In this document: positions 25,438 through 33,121 of the stretch, piece by piece
Layout of the letters: the number at the start of each line of letters is the position of its first letter
How positions within the stretch are numbered: position 1 is the first letter of the stretch
Assembly (NCBI RefSeq): GCF_001619585.1
Contig: NZ_LQNT01000009.1
Location: forward strand, 558,001-622,000
Source of the DNA: Bhargavaea cecembensis
GTDB taxonomy: Bacteria > Bacillota > Bacilli > Bacillales_A > Planococcaceae
Direction of reading: 5' to 3'
DNA: 64,000 nucleotides
The notes under the pieces: model-generated
The model's database searches: none
What the model was told of the DNA's origin: nothing
What the model saw: the letters and a program-made list of their open reading frames with translations, nothing else
Position numbers and translations under genes: made by a program

Positions 25438-26898
25438 TCAGTAAGTGGTGAGTTTTAATAGTTTCTGCAGGCCGTAGACGACCCGCTGCGCCTGGGAGAA
25501 ACCGTTCAGCTTTTCCTCAGCGTCCAGCGTATAAAGGGCATCTTCATTGTCCCAGAGCCGGTTGAAATAAGTATCCAGCTCATCTGCAAGCGGGCTGTCC
25601 GCAGGTGCCTTAATGCGCAGATTGGCCTCGAGGTTGTAATCATCCAGGGCACGCTCCGTCATATTGGCTGCGCCGCTCGAGATGTACGCCTCCTCCCCGT
25701 CCTTCACATAAACCAGCTTGGTATGGTACTGCCCGATGACTGCATTGTAGAAGCGGATCTCGATGCGGCCGTCCGAGTCCTCAATCAGCTCTTCCGCGAC
25801 CGGCATGTTCGGCAGGCCGGTCTTCTTGTTTCCGAAAGCATTCTCGTTCGGATCCAGGATGATACGAACCCGCGCGCCCCGTTCAGCCGCTTCGACAAGC
25901 GCCGAGATTACATCACGTTTAGCGAGATAGAACATGCCGAGCCATACCTCGTCCCCTTCATCTGCTTTTCCGATGTCTTCAAGCAGGTGATCAAGGATTC
26001 GCCTCTCCGTTACGTACTGCACGCCGTATTGCCCGTCCGGGTTTTCCTCCGTCTCCGTCCTCGGAAACTTTTCCGGACCGCCGGAATAGCGAGATACCGC
26101 TTCCTCAGCTGTGAGCACATCGTTGATTACTGGACCGTCCGTCTTAAATGCGACATTCCCGTGCCATCCGCTCGCATCATGCGGGTTGCCGGAGCTCACA
26201 AGGACTCCTTCTTCCGTGGCGATTACTTTCCGGTGATTCGCCTTGACATTGAGCAGCTTCAGGTAGGAACGGACCGTCAATTCCGGAGCTTCCTCGGCCA
26301 TCGGGTTCGGCAGCCATCCCTCACCTTCCTCTCCCCACCACTGGAAGAGGATCCGGTAGACGCCTGAATAGATGGGTGTGGAGTCCCTGAGCGGGTCAAG
26401 AGCAGTCACCACGACCTCGACGCCAGCTTGCTCAAGACGCCTGAATTCCTCGGATTCATACGAACCGTACCCGTTGTTGACGGGGTCTGTGATGAGGATG
26501 ACCGGCATGTCGGGGTTCTCTTTTTTCTTCCTGGCCAGCCGGTCGGTCAGCGTGCGGGCAATCTCCGGAAAGTCTTCTTTTTCATCGTAGTAGCTGTTAT
26601 AGAGGAAAAAGTCTGCCACGACGAATTCCTCCGCCCGATCGATCATCGAAAACACTTCGTCAAAAATCTGCAGTTCGTGGACCATACCATCCTTTGACCG
26701 GTCCTGCGAGTAGGTCAGGTCAGTGAGCATTTCCACATTGTCTGTCCGGTAAAGCGTCCCGTCATGGGAAATGCCCTCCGGGAGCGGCTTATATGTATGA
26801 TAGAGAACGATTCCGATATAGATGAGAACGAACAGGCAGGCGATGATCGTCAGCACTCTGCGCCTCATGCTCCATTCCCTGATTTTCTTCTTTTCCAT
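25438..26898 (-). CDS. Phospholipase D-like / cardiolipin synthase-type membrane protein
   Basis: A 486-residue protein with one N-terminal membrane helix (LTIIACLFVLIYIGIVLYHTY) and two PLD domains. The first has NHRKVIATEEGVLVSSGNPHD (HxK with N), the second HTKLVYVKDGEEAYISSGAAN (HxK with the Ser/Gly tail). Both sites look catalytically complete. The family includes phosphatidyl transferases that make cardiolipin and PLD-type hydrolases; which one applies is not decidable. GGGGGGACACGC precedes the ATG. An ECF-like promoter lies at 26948-26975, and the neighbouring upstream gene is an ECF sigma factor. Confidence 0.8.
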   Translation of the reverse strand: MEKKKIREWSMRRRVLTIIACLFVLIYIGIVLYHTYKPLPEGISHDGTLYRTDNVEMLTDLTYSQDRSKDGMVHELQIFDEVFSMIDRAEEFVVADFFLYNSYYDEKEDFPEIARTLTDRLARKKKENPDMPVILITDPVNNGYGSYESEEFRRLEQAGVEVVVTALDPLRDSTPIYSGVYRILFQWWGEEGEGWLPNPMAEEAPELTVRSYLKLLNVKANHRKVIATEEGVLVSSGNPHDASGWHGNVAFKTDGPVINDVLTAEEAVSRYSGGPEKFPRTETEENPDGQYGVQYVTERRILDHLLEDIGKADEGDEVWLGMFYLAKRDVISALVEAAERGARVRIILDPNENAFGNKKTGLPNMPVAEELIEDSDGRIEIRFYNAVIGQYHTKLVYVKDGEEAYISSGAANMTERALDDYNLEANLRIKAPADSPLADELDTYFNRLWDNEDALYTLDAEEKLNGFSQAQRVVYGLQKLLKLTTY

Positions 26899-26947
26899 GC
26901 GTGTCCCCCCTCTGGTCCCCCTTCCATTCCCCTTTCCTATCAGAGGG

Positions 26948-26975
26948 AAAACGCCGGATGAAAAAAACTAGTTCC
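26948..26975 (-). promoter_or_regulatory. ECF-type promoter candidate for the PLD-like gene
   Basis: On the minus strand, -35 GGAACT (26975-26970) is followed after 16 bases by CGTTTT (26953-26948), about 50 bp before the PLD-like start. GGAAC with CGT-type boxes is the general form recognised by ECF sigma factors. Confidence 0.5.
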
Positions 26976-27000
26976 AAGCGGGAACTGTGCCGCAAAAAAA

Positions 27001-27037
27001 TAAAAAAGCGGACCGGGCAACTTTCTGCCTGGTCCGC
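27001..27037 (-). terminator. Terminator after the ECF sigma factor gene
   Basis: The stem GCGGACCAGGCAG / TTGCCCGGTCCGC is followed on the minus strand by TTTTTTATTTTTTT. Confidence 0.85.
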
Positions 27038-27053
27038 CGTCCTTATGAATATC

Positions 27054-27605
27054 TTATCCGGCTGTAACATAGCCTTCGGCCTGCTCATCGAGAAGCATCA
27101 TTTCCTTCAGGCGCTGCTTCGCGCGGAAGAGGCGGGATTTGACGGTCCCGATTGATACTTTCATGAGCTCGGCGATTTCATTGAGCGAATATTGGTTGAC
27201 GTAGAAATAAAGTACGGTCTTGCGGTAGATGCCGTCCAGTTCATCAAGCTTCGACTGGACGATGGCACGGATGTCCTCGCGCTCCAGCAGGTCGTCCGCA
27301 GTCGGCTCCACACATGGCACAAGGTCAAGGATCGGCACGTCGAGCGTTTCCGGCTGCTCCATGACATGCTGGCTCCGGCGGACCGTCTTACGGTAGCGGT
27401 CACGGAACGTGTTCATGCAAATCGTCGTGAGCCATGCCTTGACGTGGTCGACGCCCTCGAGCGATTTCTCGTTGCGGACGACTTTTAGCCAGACGTCCTG
27501 CATGAGGTCTTCCGCCTCGTCCTTGTTCCGAGTGAGTTTCAGGCACAGATGATAGATAAAGCGTTCATATTCTTCGTAGATGGTTTCGATGTTACGACCG
27601 GCCAT
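27054..27605 (-). CDS. ECF-type RNA polymerase sigma factor
   Basis: A 183-residue sigma factor with region 2 (YERFIYHLCLKLTRNKDEAEDLMQDVWLKV, then WLTTICMNTFRDRYRK) and region 4 (YRKTVLYFYVNQYSLNEIAELMKVSIGTVKSRLFRAKQRL). It would direct RNA polymerase to stress-type promoters. GGGAGGGATCGGCC precedes the ATG. No anti-sigma gene is adjacent: downstream is the PLD-like gene behind its own terminator and ECF-like promoter, upstream is a repeat-bearing gap. Its control must therefore act elsewhere, or at the level of its own promoter. Confidence 0.88.
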   Translation of the reverse strand: MAGRNIETIYEEYERFIYHLCLKLTRNKDEAEDLMQDVWLKVVRNEKSLEGVDHVKAWLTTICMNTFRDRYRKTVRRSQHVMEQPETLDVPILDLVPCVEPTADDLLEREDIRAIVQSKLDELDGIYRKTVLYFYVNQYSLNEIAELMKVSIGTVKSRLFRAKQRLKEMMLLDEQAEGYVTAG

Positions 27606-27769
27606 GGCCGATCCCTCCCGTTCGTACTGTTCTTTGTTGACCTTATTGTCCTATAGAGAAACCTTGCCCTCCATCGGATTCTCTTTCAGGTCCATTACAA
27701 AGATGTAAGAAACGGAGAAAGGTTGAACATTCAATGCCCTTTTACTGAATATACTTCGGGTTTTCGCTG

Positions 27770-27914
27770 CGGGCCTTCGCTTACCGCGGGCGTTGCCTTA
27801 GCCGGCGCCAGTACGGAGATTGGCGTCTGTGCGCAACGCAAAGCGTTGTGCAACATCCTCGGGGTCTTCGGCTAACGCTTTTCCCGCAGGTGTCTCAGGC
27901 CCTCCGCTTCAATC
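27770..27914. repeat. Dispersed palindromic repeat, copy 1
   Basis: The outer parts match copy 2 (33826-33931) nearly base for base: CTTACCGCGGGC-TTGCCTTAGCC on the left, GGGGTCTTCGGCTAA-GCT and TTCCCGCAGGTGTCTC on the right. The two arms can pair (CCGCGGGC..GCCTTAGCC with GGCTAACG..CCCGC), forming a long imperfect stem. Copy 1 has extra DNA inside, including a perfect hairpin at 27830-27852 (TGCGCAACGC, AAA, GCGTTGTGCA allowing one G-T pair). Similar G+C-rich intergenic palindromes are common in Bacillaceae genomes. Confidence 0.8.
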
Positions 27915-27979
27915 CGACTATAGTATGCTAAACCCCGGTACTCTTGCTAAAGCAGAATAAAAAAACATTTACCTAAAAG

Positions 27980-28010
27980 CCAAAAAAACGCTTCCCTGGA
28001 AGGAAGCGCA
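27980..28010 (-). terminator. Terminator after the CBS-domain membrane protein gene
   Basis: The stem GCTTCCTTCC / GGGAAGC is followed on the minus strand by GTTTTTTT. Confidence 0.75.
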
Positions 28011-28012
28011 CG

Positions 28013-28038
28013 ACGCAGGTTTAGGCCTGCGTTTTTTT
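28013..28038 (+). terminator. Plus-strand terminator without an annotated gene
   Basis: ACGCAGG / CCTGCGT followed by TTTTTTT reads as a factor-independent terminator on the plus strand, yet no plus-strand gene precedes it for more than 2.5 kb. Confidence 0.55.
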
Positions 28039-28050
28039 GCTGTTTTCTTC

Positions 28051-29316
28051 TCATTCTTCTTCTGATGTTGCCGCTTGTTCCGCTTCTTCATGTTCCCGCT
28101 TGGTGATCAGCATCCGGGTGATGCGATTGCGGTCCATCTCCTCGATGATGACATCCAGGTTGCCATAGGTGAACTGATCTCCCGGCACCGGTACATGACC
28201 AAGCTGCTGGAGTACAAATCCGCCGACTGTCTCATGCTCGTCAGGCATTTCGGAGCGGAAGGATTCCTTCAGGTCATCCATCTCCAGACGTCCCGAACAC
28301 TCCAGGCGGGTATCCGTCATTTCATAGACGAGCACCTCGTCTTCCTGGTCGGTTTCGTCCTCGATGTCCTGGCCGATCATCTCTTCGATGATATCTTCGT
28401 GCGTGACAATGCCGAGTGTGCCGCCGTATTCGTCCAGGACGATCGCGATATGCTTCTTTTTCGCGAGCATCATCTTAAATACCCGTTCGACACTGAGCGA
28501 TTCGACGACAAACAGCGGTTCACGGTCCATGTAATCCTCAATTGTTGAATCAGTGGCCATCGACCATTCAATCAGCTGTTTGGAATAGAACACACCAACG
28601 ATGGTATCCATGTTGTCCTCATACACCGGATAACGCGTGTACCAATGTTCCAGAATCGTATCCCGGACATATTCATAGGTGGCATCAAGAGGCACACCGA
28701 CGATTTCCGTCCGGTGGGCCGACATCACGTCGGACACATCTTTTTCGGGAAAGTCCATGACGCCTTTTAGGCGGATGGATTCCTCTTCCTCAAAAGTCCC
28801 TTCCGTAGAAGCGATATCCACCATCGACCGGAGATCTTCCTTCGTCAGCGTCGCTTCCGTCACCGTACCCCGCGAAATAATGCGGATAAAGATATTTGTG
28901 AACAGAGACAGCAGGTACGTGAGCGGAGAGAGAATGATGACCAGAAATCGGATGATCGGAAAGACTAAATAAGCGACCCTCTCAGAGAAAGTTGCAGCGA
29001 TTGTCTTCGGCAGCACTTCGCCAAAGATGATGAGGGTAATCGTCAGGATCGTCGTCGCCAGCCCGACCTGCCAGCCCTTGTCGATCGCAATCGCCGTAAG
29101 GAGAGTCGGCATGAGGATGTTCACAATATTATTCCCGATCAGGATCGATGTGATCATCCTGTCAGGCTTGCTGATGAGTTTCAGCAGTTTCTCAGATTTT
29201 CTGTCTCCCTGGTCAGCCCGGAGCTGCACCTTCATCCTGTTCGTGGCGGTCAGCGCCGTTTCACTGCCCGAGAAGAAGAAGGACAGGAAGAGCAGGATTC
29301 CCAAGACGATAAACAA
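28051..29316 (-). CDS. HlyC/CorC-family (CNNM-like) membrane protein with CBS pair
   Basis: A 421-residue protein. The N-terminal CNNM/DUF21 domain has four hydrophobic segments (LFLSFFFSGSETALTATNRMK, TTILTITLIIFGEVLPKTIA and others). Next come two CBS motifs (VMSAHRTEIVGVPLDATYEYV; HIAIVLDEYGGTLGIVTHEDIIEEMIG) and a C-terminal CorC_HlyC domain (TVGGFVLQQLGHVPVPGDQF). Such proteins are linked to magnesium or other divalent cation efflux. It starts at TTG 29316 eight bases after GGGGG. It is monocistronic. Confidence 0.87.
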   Translation of the reverse strand: MFIVLGILLFLSFFFSGSETALTATNRMKVQLRADQGDRKSEKLLKLISKPDRMITSILIGNNIVNILMPTLLTAIAIDKGWQVGLATTILTITLIIFGEVLPKTIAATFSERVAYLVFPIIRFLVIILSPLTYLLSLFTNIFIRIISRGTVTEATLTKEDLRSMVDIASTEGTFEEEESIRLKGVMDFPEKDVSDVMSAHRTEIVGVPLDATYEYVRDTILEHWYTRYPVYEDNMDTIVGVFYSKQLIEWSMATDSTIEDYMDREPLFVVESLSVERVFKMMLAKKKHIAIVLDEYGGTLGIVTHEDIIEEMIGQDIEDETDQEDEVLVYEMTDTRLECSGRLEMDDLKESFRSEMPDEHETVGGFVLQQLGHVPVPGDQFTYGNLDVIIEEMDRNRITRMLITKREHEEAEQAATSEEE

Positions 29317-29397
29317 AAGCCATTCCCCCTGAGTTTACACGGAATTCAAACACCTTATTGCCCATCATACCATAAACTATTCCCCCGATACTCCGAT

Positions 29398-29428
29398 TTG
29401 AATCCGCTTTCTCTGTTTCTGGTATACT
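29398..29428 (+). promoter_or_regulatory. Promoter candidate for the M20 dipeptidase gene
   Basis: TTGAAT is followed after 19 bases by an extended -10 (TGG-TATACT), about 35 bp before the start. The spacing is longer than ideal. Confidence 0.45.
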
Positions 29429-29460
29429 TGGCACGTAAACCAACCTGGAAAGAGGGATCA

Positions 29461-30855
29461 ATGATGGATCATCTGAACGAACTGGACCGCTATTTCACCG
29501 AGCACCGCGAAGCGCATCTCTCCGAGCTGAACGACTTCCTGGGCATCCCGAGCATCAGCTCACTTTCCGAGCACAAAGGCGATATGAAAAAAGCTGCAGA
29601 ATGGCTTGCGGAATCACTCAATGATGCGGGACTCGAGAACATTTCGATCGATGACACGCAGGGACATCCGGTCGTCTACGCAGACTGGCTGCACGCGGAA
29701 GGCCAGCCGACCCTCCTCATCTACGGACACTACGATGTCCAGCCGGTCGATCCGCTGGAACTCTGGGAAAGCGCGCCATTCGAACCCGAAGTCCGCAACA
29801 ACAAACTGTATGCACGCGGAGCCAGCGATGACAAAGGCCAGGTGTTCATGCACGTGAAGGCTGTCGAGGCCCTTTTCAAGACGTACGGCAAGCTTCCCGT
29901 CAATGTAAAGTTCTGCATCGAGGGCGAGGAAGAGATCGGCAGCCCGAATCTCCCCGCTTACGTCGAAGCCAATAAGGAGAAGTTGGCAGCTGATGTAATC
30001 GTCATTTCCGATACAGGCATGCAGGGACCGGGACAGCCGGCCGTCTGCTACGGACTGCGCGGTTTGGCAGGAGTCCAGATCGACGTGAAGGGAGCCAAGG
30101 GCGACCTTCACTCCGGCTTGTATGGCGGCGGCGTCCAGAACGCCATCCATGCTCTTGTCGAACTGCTCGCCTCCTTCCGGGACGAAGAAGGCACAATCAG
30201 TGTTGAAGGCTTCTATGATGATGTGCGCCCCGCAACCGATGAGGAGCGCGAAGAGTACCAAAAGCTGGGCTTCGACGAGGAAGCATTGAAAAAAGAGCTC
30301 GGCGTGAGCGAGCTCTTCGGTGAACCGGGTTATTCGCATCTCGAGCGCACATGGACACGTCCGACACTCGAGATTAATGGCGTATTCGGCGGTTTCTCCG
30401 GTGAAGGAATCAAGACCGTACTTCCGGCCGAAGCAGGAGCAAAAATCACATGCCGCCTGGTACCTGACCAGGACCCGGACGACATTGTACAAAAACTGCG
30501 CAGCCATATCGAGAAAAACAAGCCCGCAGGCGTCACGGTGAACGTCACCGAATTCGACAAGGGCAAGCCGTTCCTAACCCCATACGACCACCCTGCCATC
30601 CAGGCTGCAGGCAAATCGTATGAGCGCGTGTACAATGTCCCGACTGCCTATACACGAGGCGGCGGCTCGATTCCGATCGTTGCGGCATTTGATGAGATTC
30701 TTGGCCTTCCGGTCGTCCTGATGGGCTTCGGGCTGTCGTCCGAGAACTTCCATGCGCCGAACGAGCACTTCCATCTGGAGAATTTCGACAAGGGGCTACG
30801 CGTCATCGGAGATTATTACTTTGAAGTGTCTTCCGCGCTTTCCGGAGCGGAGTAA
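29461..30855 (+). CDS. M20-family dipeptidase
   Basis: A 464-residue cytoplasmic metallopeptidase. Zinc ligands of the M20 fold are visible in LLIYGHYDVQPVDP (His), YARGASDDKGQVFMHVKA (Asp), FCIEGEEEIGSPNLP (catalytic and bridging Glu), VISDTGMQ (Asp) and the C-terminal SSENFHAPNEHF (His). The lid domain begins near YGLRGLAGVQIDVKGAKGDLHSG. The family acts on dipeptides such as carnosine-like or Cys-Gly substrates; which one is unknown. The start is one of two adjacent ATGs (29461 or 29464) behind AAAGAGGG. The 3' end overlaps the convergent nitroreductase gene by 40 bp. Confidence 0.9.
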   Translation: MMDHLNELDRYFTEHREAHLSELNDFLGIPSISSLSEHKGDMKKAAEWLAESLNDAGLENISIDDTQGHPVVYADWLHAEGQPTLLIYGHYDVQPVDPLELWESAPFEPEVRNNKLYARGASDDKGQVFMHVKAVEALFKTYGKLPVNVKFCIEGEEEIGSPNLPAYVEANKEKLAADVIVISDTGMQGPGQPAVCYGLRGLAGVQIDVKGAKGDLHSGLYGGGVQNAIHALVELLASFRDEEGTISVEGFYDDVRPATDEEREEYQKLGFDEEALKKELGVSELFGEPGYSHLERTWTRPTLEINGVFGGFSGEGIKTVLPAEAGAKITCRLVPDQDPDDIVQKLRSHIEKNKPAGVTVNVTEFDKGKPFLTPYDHPAIQAAGKSYERVYNVPTAYTRGGGSIPIVAAFDEILGLPVVLMGFGLSSENFHAPNEHFHLENFDKGLRVIGDYYFEVSSALSGAE

Positions 30856-31415
30856 AACGTAACCTTTTCTTCTATCGGAGTGTGGTCCCACTCCTTTGGC
30901 ACTGTATCTGAATATCCGAAGTGCAGCATGGAGATTACACGCTCCCCGTCCAAGGCGCCCAGCGCCTTGCGGAAGTTGGGCTGATCCAGCCAGGCAGGTG
31001 TCTTAATGCATGTGCCGATCCCCTTGTCCCACGCGAGGAGCTGGGCGTTCTGAAGGAAAGCGGCAATCGCCATATGATCTTCAATTCGCTGCTTCTGCCG
31101 AATGTCTTCGCGGACAATGGCAAAAACGATGGCCCCCGCGCTCGTGAACTTGGCGGACTGGCGCTCAAGCGCTTCTTCCGTCAGTTCGCGCCAGTTCGGG
31201 ATGGCAAATTCCCTGATCAGGTGCTGGACGTCAGGTAGGTTGTCCCCTGCCCCGACGACAAATCTCCACGGTTCACGCTTGCCGTGGTTCGGCGCAAATC
31301 GGGATTCGGACAGGACCTCCATGACGTCGTCACGGGAGACCGGGGTTCCATTGAAATTTTTGATGGAGCGGCGCTCGATCACCGCTTGCCTGACACTCAT
31401 TTGCTGTTGGCTCAT
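30816..31415 (-). CDS. Nitroreductase-family protein
   Basis: A 199-residue FMN-dependent oxidoreductase of the nitroreductase superfamily. The N-terminal FMN-phosphate loop is VIERRSIKNFNGTPVSRDDV, followed by SRFAPNHGKREPWRFVV, and the C-terminal part has FLQNAQLLAWDKGIGTCIKT. It probably uses NAD(P)H to reduce quinones or nitro compounds; the true substrate is unknown. AAAGGAG sits upstream of the ATG at 31415. It is convergent with, and overlaps, the M20 dipeptidase gene. Confidence 0.87.
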   Translation of the reverse strand: MSQQQMSVRQAVIERRSIKNFNGTPVSRDDVMEVLSESRFAPNHGKREPWRFVVGAGDNLPDVQHLIREFAIPNWRELTEEALERQSAKFTSAGAIVFAIVREDIRQKQRIEDHMAIAAFLQNAQLLAWDKGIGTCIKTPAWLDQPNFRKALGALDGERVISMLHFGYSDTVPKEWDHTPIEEKVTFYSAPESAEDTSK

Positions 31416-31476
31416 ATGGATTCTCCTTTGCTACCAGTAGTCACCCTGATTATAGCAGACCCGGGGAGGGATGCCG

Positions 31477-32061
31477 ATGAACGCCATAAGCCCTGAAGCC
31501 GTCCTTTACCTTGCTATATGCTGGGTCCTTGGTTCTTTACTTTGGGCTCGGGTTCTTGGAAGTGCGCTCGGTGCGGACCCGACTTCTGAGGGCAGCGGGA
31601 ATCCGGGTGCCAGAAATGCCGGAAGACTGTTCGGTGCCTCTGCATTTTTCATAGTATTCGCGGGAGATGCCCTGAAAGGCGCTGCAGCTGTTGTGGCCGG
31701 CCGGTATTTGGGGCATCCGGAATGGCTAGTTGCGGCCGGAGGGGCCATTGCGGTTTTAGGCCATGTCTTTCCCCTGTCCGGAAAAGGCGGAAAGGGCGTC
31801 TCCGCCTTTGTCGGTGCCGCCCTGGCCTTTTCCCCCGTCGCCTTCATCGGATACGCAGTCGGGACGGCCGCCGCCCTGCTGCCTCTTCGCAGCGCGACGC
31901 TTGCCATGCCGGGCGGATTCGCCGCATGGACCGCCGCACTCTGGTTTTCCGGGCTCCTTCCCGCCTCATGGCCGCTTTTGTTGGCAGGCTCGCTCGTGCT
32001 CATCCGACACCATTCCGACTTCGCTGATGCAATCCGACGGCGCCAGACATTATTCGATTGA
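31477..32061 (+). CDS. PlsY-like glycerol-3-phosphate acyltransferase
   Basis: A 194-residue membrane protein with about five helices. Two PlsY loops are recognisable: GSGNPGARNAGRLFG (PlsY normally has GSGNxGATN) and AVLGHVFPLSGKGGKGVS (GHxFPxxxxFKGGKGVA). It would transfer acyl phosphate to glycerol-3-phosphate at the membrane. Ala-Arg-Asn in place of Ala-Thr-Asn, and short C-terminal helices, suggest a diverged paralogue rather than the main PlsY. The ATG at 31477, six bases after GGGAGGG, is preferred to the ATG at 31471. Confidence 0.75.
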   Translation: MNAISPEAVLYLAICWVLGSLLWARVLGSALGADPTSEGSGNPGARNAGRLFGASAFFIVFAGDALKGAAAVVAGRYLGHPEWLVAAGGAIAVLGHVFPLSGKGGKGVSAFVGAALAFSPVAFIGYAVGTAAALLPLRSATLAMPGGFAAWTAALWFSGLLPASWPLLLAGSLVLIRHHSDFADAIRRRQTLFD

Positions 32062-32076
32062 TAACAATAGAATATA

Positions 32077-32116
32077 AAAGGCTCATATTATATCGCTATA
32101 ATATGAGCCTTTTTTC
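32077..32116 (+). terminator. Terminator after the PlsY-like gene
   Basis: The stem AAAAGGCTCATATTAT / ATAATATGAGCCTTTT is followed by further T. Confidence 0.9.
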
Positions 32117-32189
32117 ATTTCTCTGCCCTCTTTATTGCACAGTGTGGTATAGTATTCAAAAAACGACAGCGCTTTCAGGGGGTTGAAAG

Positions 32190-33041
32190 ATGAAGAAAAA
32201 ACCGCTCGCCTATATTGTGGACAGCACCGCCCATATTTCAAAGGAACTCGCAAATCATCCGGACTTGTATGTCGTGCCGCTCAATGTCCATTTCGGTGAT
32301 CAGGAATATTCGGACGGCGTGGGCATCCGGCCGGAAGAATTGTATGAAAAGATCCGGACCTCCAGCGAGTTGCCGAAGACCTCACAGCCGTCCGCCGGCC
32401 GTTTTGCCGAATTGTTTGACCGGCTACAAGACGAATACGAGCAGGGGCTCGCGATCATGCTGACGTCGGAACTGAGCGGAACCTATGCCTCCGCTGTTTC
32501 GGGGGCAGAGCTGAGCGGATTCGATGTCCGCATCCTCGACGGCAAATCGCTGTCCTACGGAACGACCGGCCTGGTCCGCCTTGCCATGGAGCTGGAGCAG
32601 CAAGGAAAAAGCCGCGATGAGATCGCTGATGACATCAGCGAACATATCGGGAAGACACGCTCCTATATCTATATCGGACAGCTGAACCAGCTGCACAAAG
32701 GCGGACGGATGGGAAGCGTCCAATTCTACCTGGGCAGTATGCTCCAGATCAAGCCGATCATCCAGATTACCCCTGAGGGCACGCTTGATGTCATCGACAA
32801 AGTCCGCTCGGAGAAGAAGGCGTTCCGCTACCTTGTGGACAAGGTGAAGGCGGCTTATGATAATGGCCGGCGCACCATCCACCTGATGCATGCAAATAGC
32901 CCAAAGGAAGCGGCCAGGCTCAAGGAACAGATGCTCGAGGCCATGCCCGGACTTGAAGTCAGGACGGGCGATATCGGTTCAGTCCTTGCCGTCCATGCCG
33001 GTGAGGGCACGATGGCCGTCATCTGGTATGACTTTGATTAA
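32190..33041 (+). CDS. DegV-family fatty-acid-binding protein
   Basis: A 283-residue cytoplasmic protein of the DegV/FakB family, which binds a fatty acid and presents it to the kinase FakA. Characteristic stretches are IVDSTAHISKEL at the N-terminus, the TSQPSAGRFAELF loop, IMLTSELSGTYASAVSGAEL, and IGQLNQLHKGGRMGSVQFYLG. The start has GGGGGTTG upstream and an extended -10 (TGGTATAGT) about 45 bp before it. A cre-like sequence (CGACAGCGCTTTCA, 32164-32177, one mismatch) lies in the leader. It is a single-gene unit. Confidence 0.88.
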   Translation: MKKKPLAYIVDSTAHISKELANHPDLYVVPLNVHFGDQEYSDGVGIRPEELYEKIRTSSELPKTSQPSAGRFAELFDRLQDEYEQGLAIMLTSELSGTYASAVSGAELSGFDVRILDGKSLSYGTTGLVRLAMELEQQGKSRDEIADDISEHIGKTRSYIYIGQLNQLHKGGRMGSVQFYLGSMLQIKPIIQITPEGTLDVIDKVRSEKKAFRYLVDKVKAAYDNGRRTIHLMHANSPKEAARLKEQMLEAMPGLEVRTGDIGSVLAVHAGEGTMAVIWYDFD

Positions 33042-33081
33042 GGTCATGTGCGAACCGAAACCATTAAATCTCTATATGCAA

Positions 33082-33116
33082 AGGACGGTCCGGGCCACTG
33101 TGTCCCGGACCGTCCT
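33082..33116. terminator. Hairpin between degV and the amidase-domain gene
   Basis: A perfect 13-bp stem AGGACGGTCCGGG / CCCGGACCGTCCT lies between convergent genes. There is no real T-run on either side, so termination is likely but not certain. Confidence 0.6.
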
Positions 33117-33121
33117 GCCGT

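Larger units (their letters stand above)
27606..28050. other. Intergenic region holding a palindromic repeat and two terminators
   Basis: This 445-bp gap contains no gene I can support. From 27606 to about 27700 it should hold the sigma factor promoter. The middle carries repeat copy 1 (27770-27914), and the end carries two back-to-back hairpins (27984-28038). Confidence 0.7.

Noticed and set aside
32164-32177. cre box in front of degV
   Set aside because: CGACAGCGCTTTCA misses one conserved end base and the role of DegV does not suggest catabolite control. Kept only as a remark in the degV entry.
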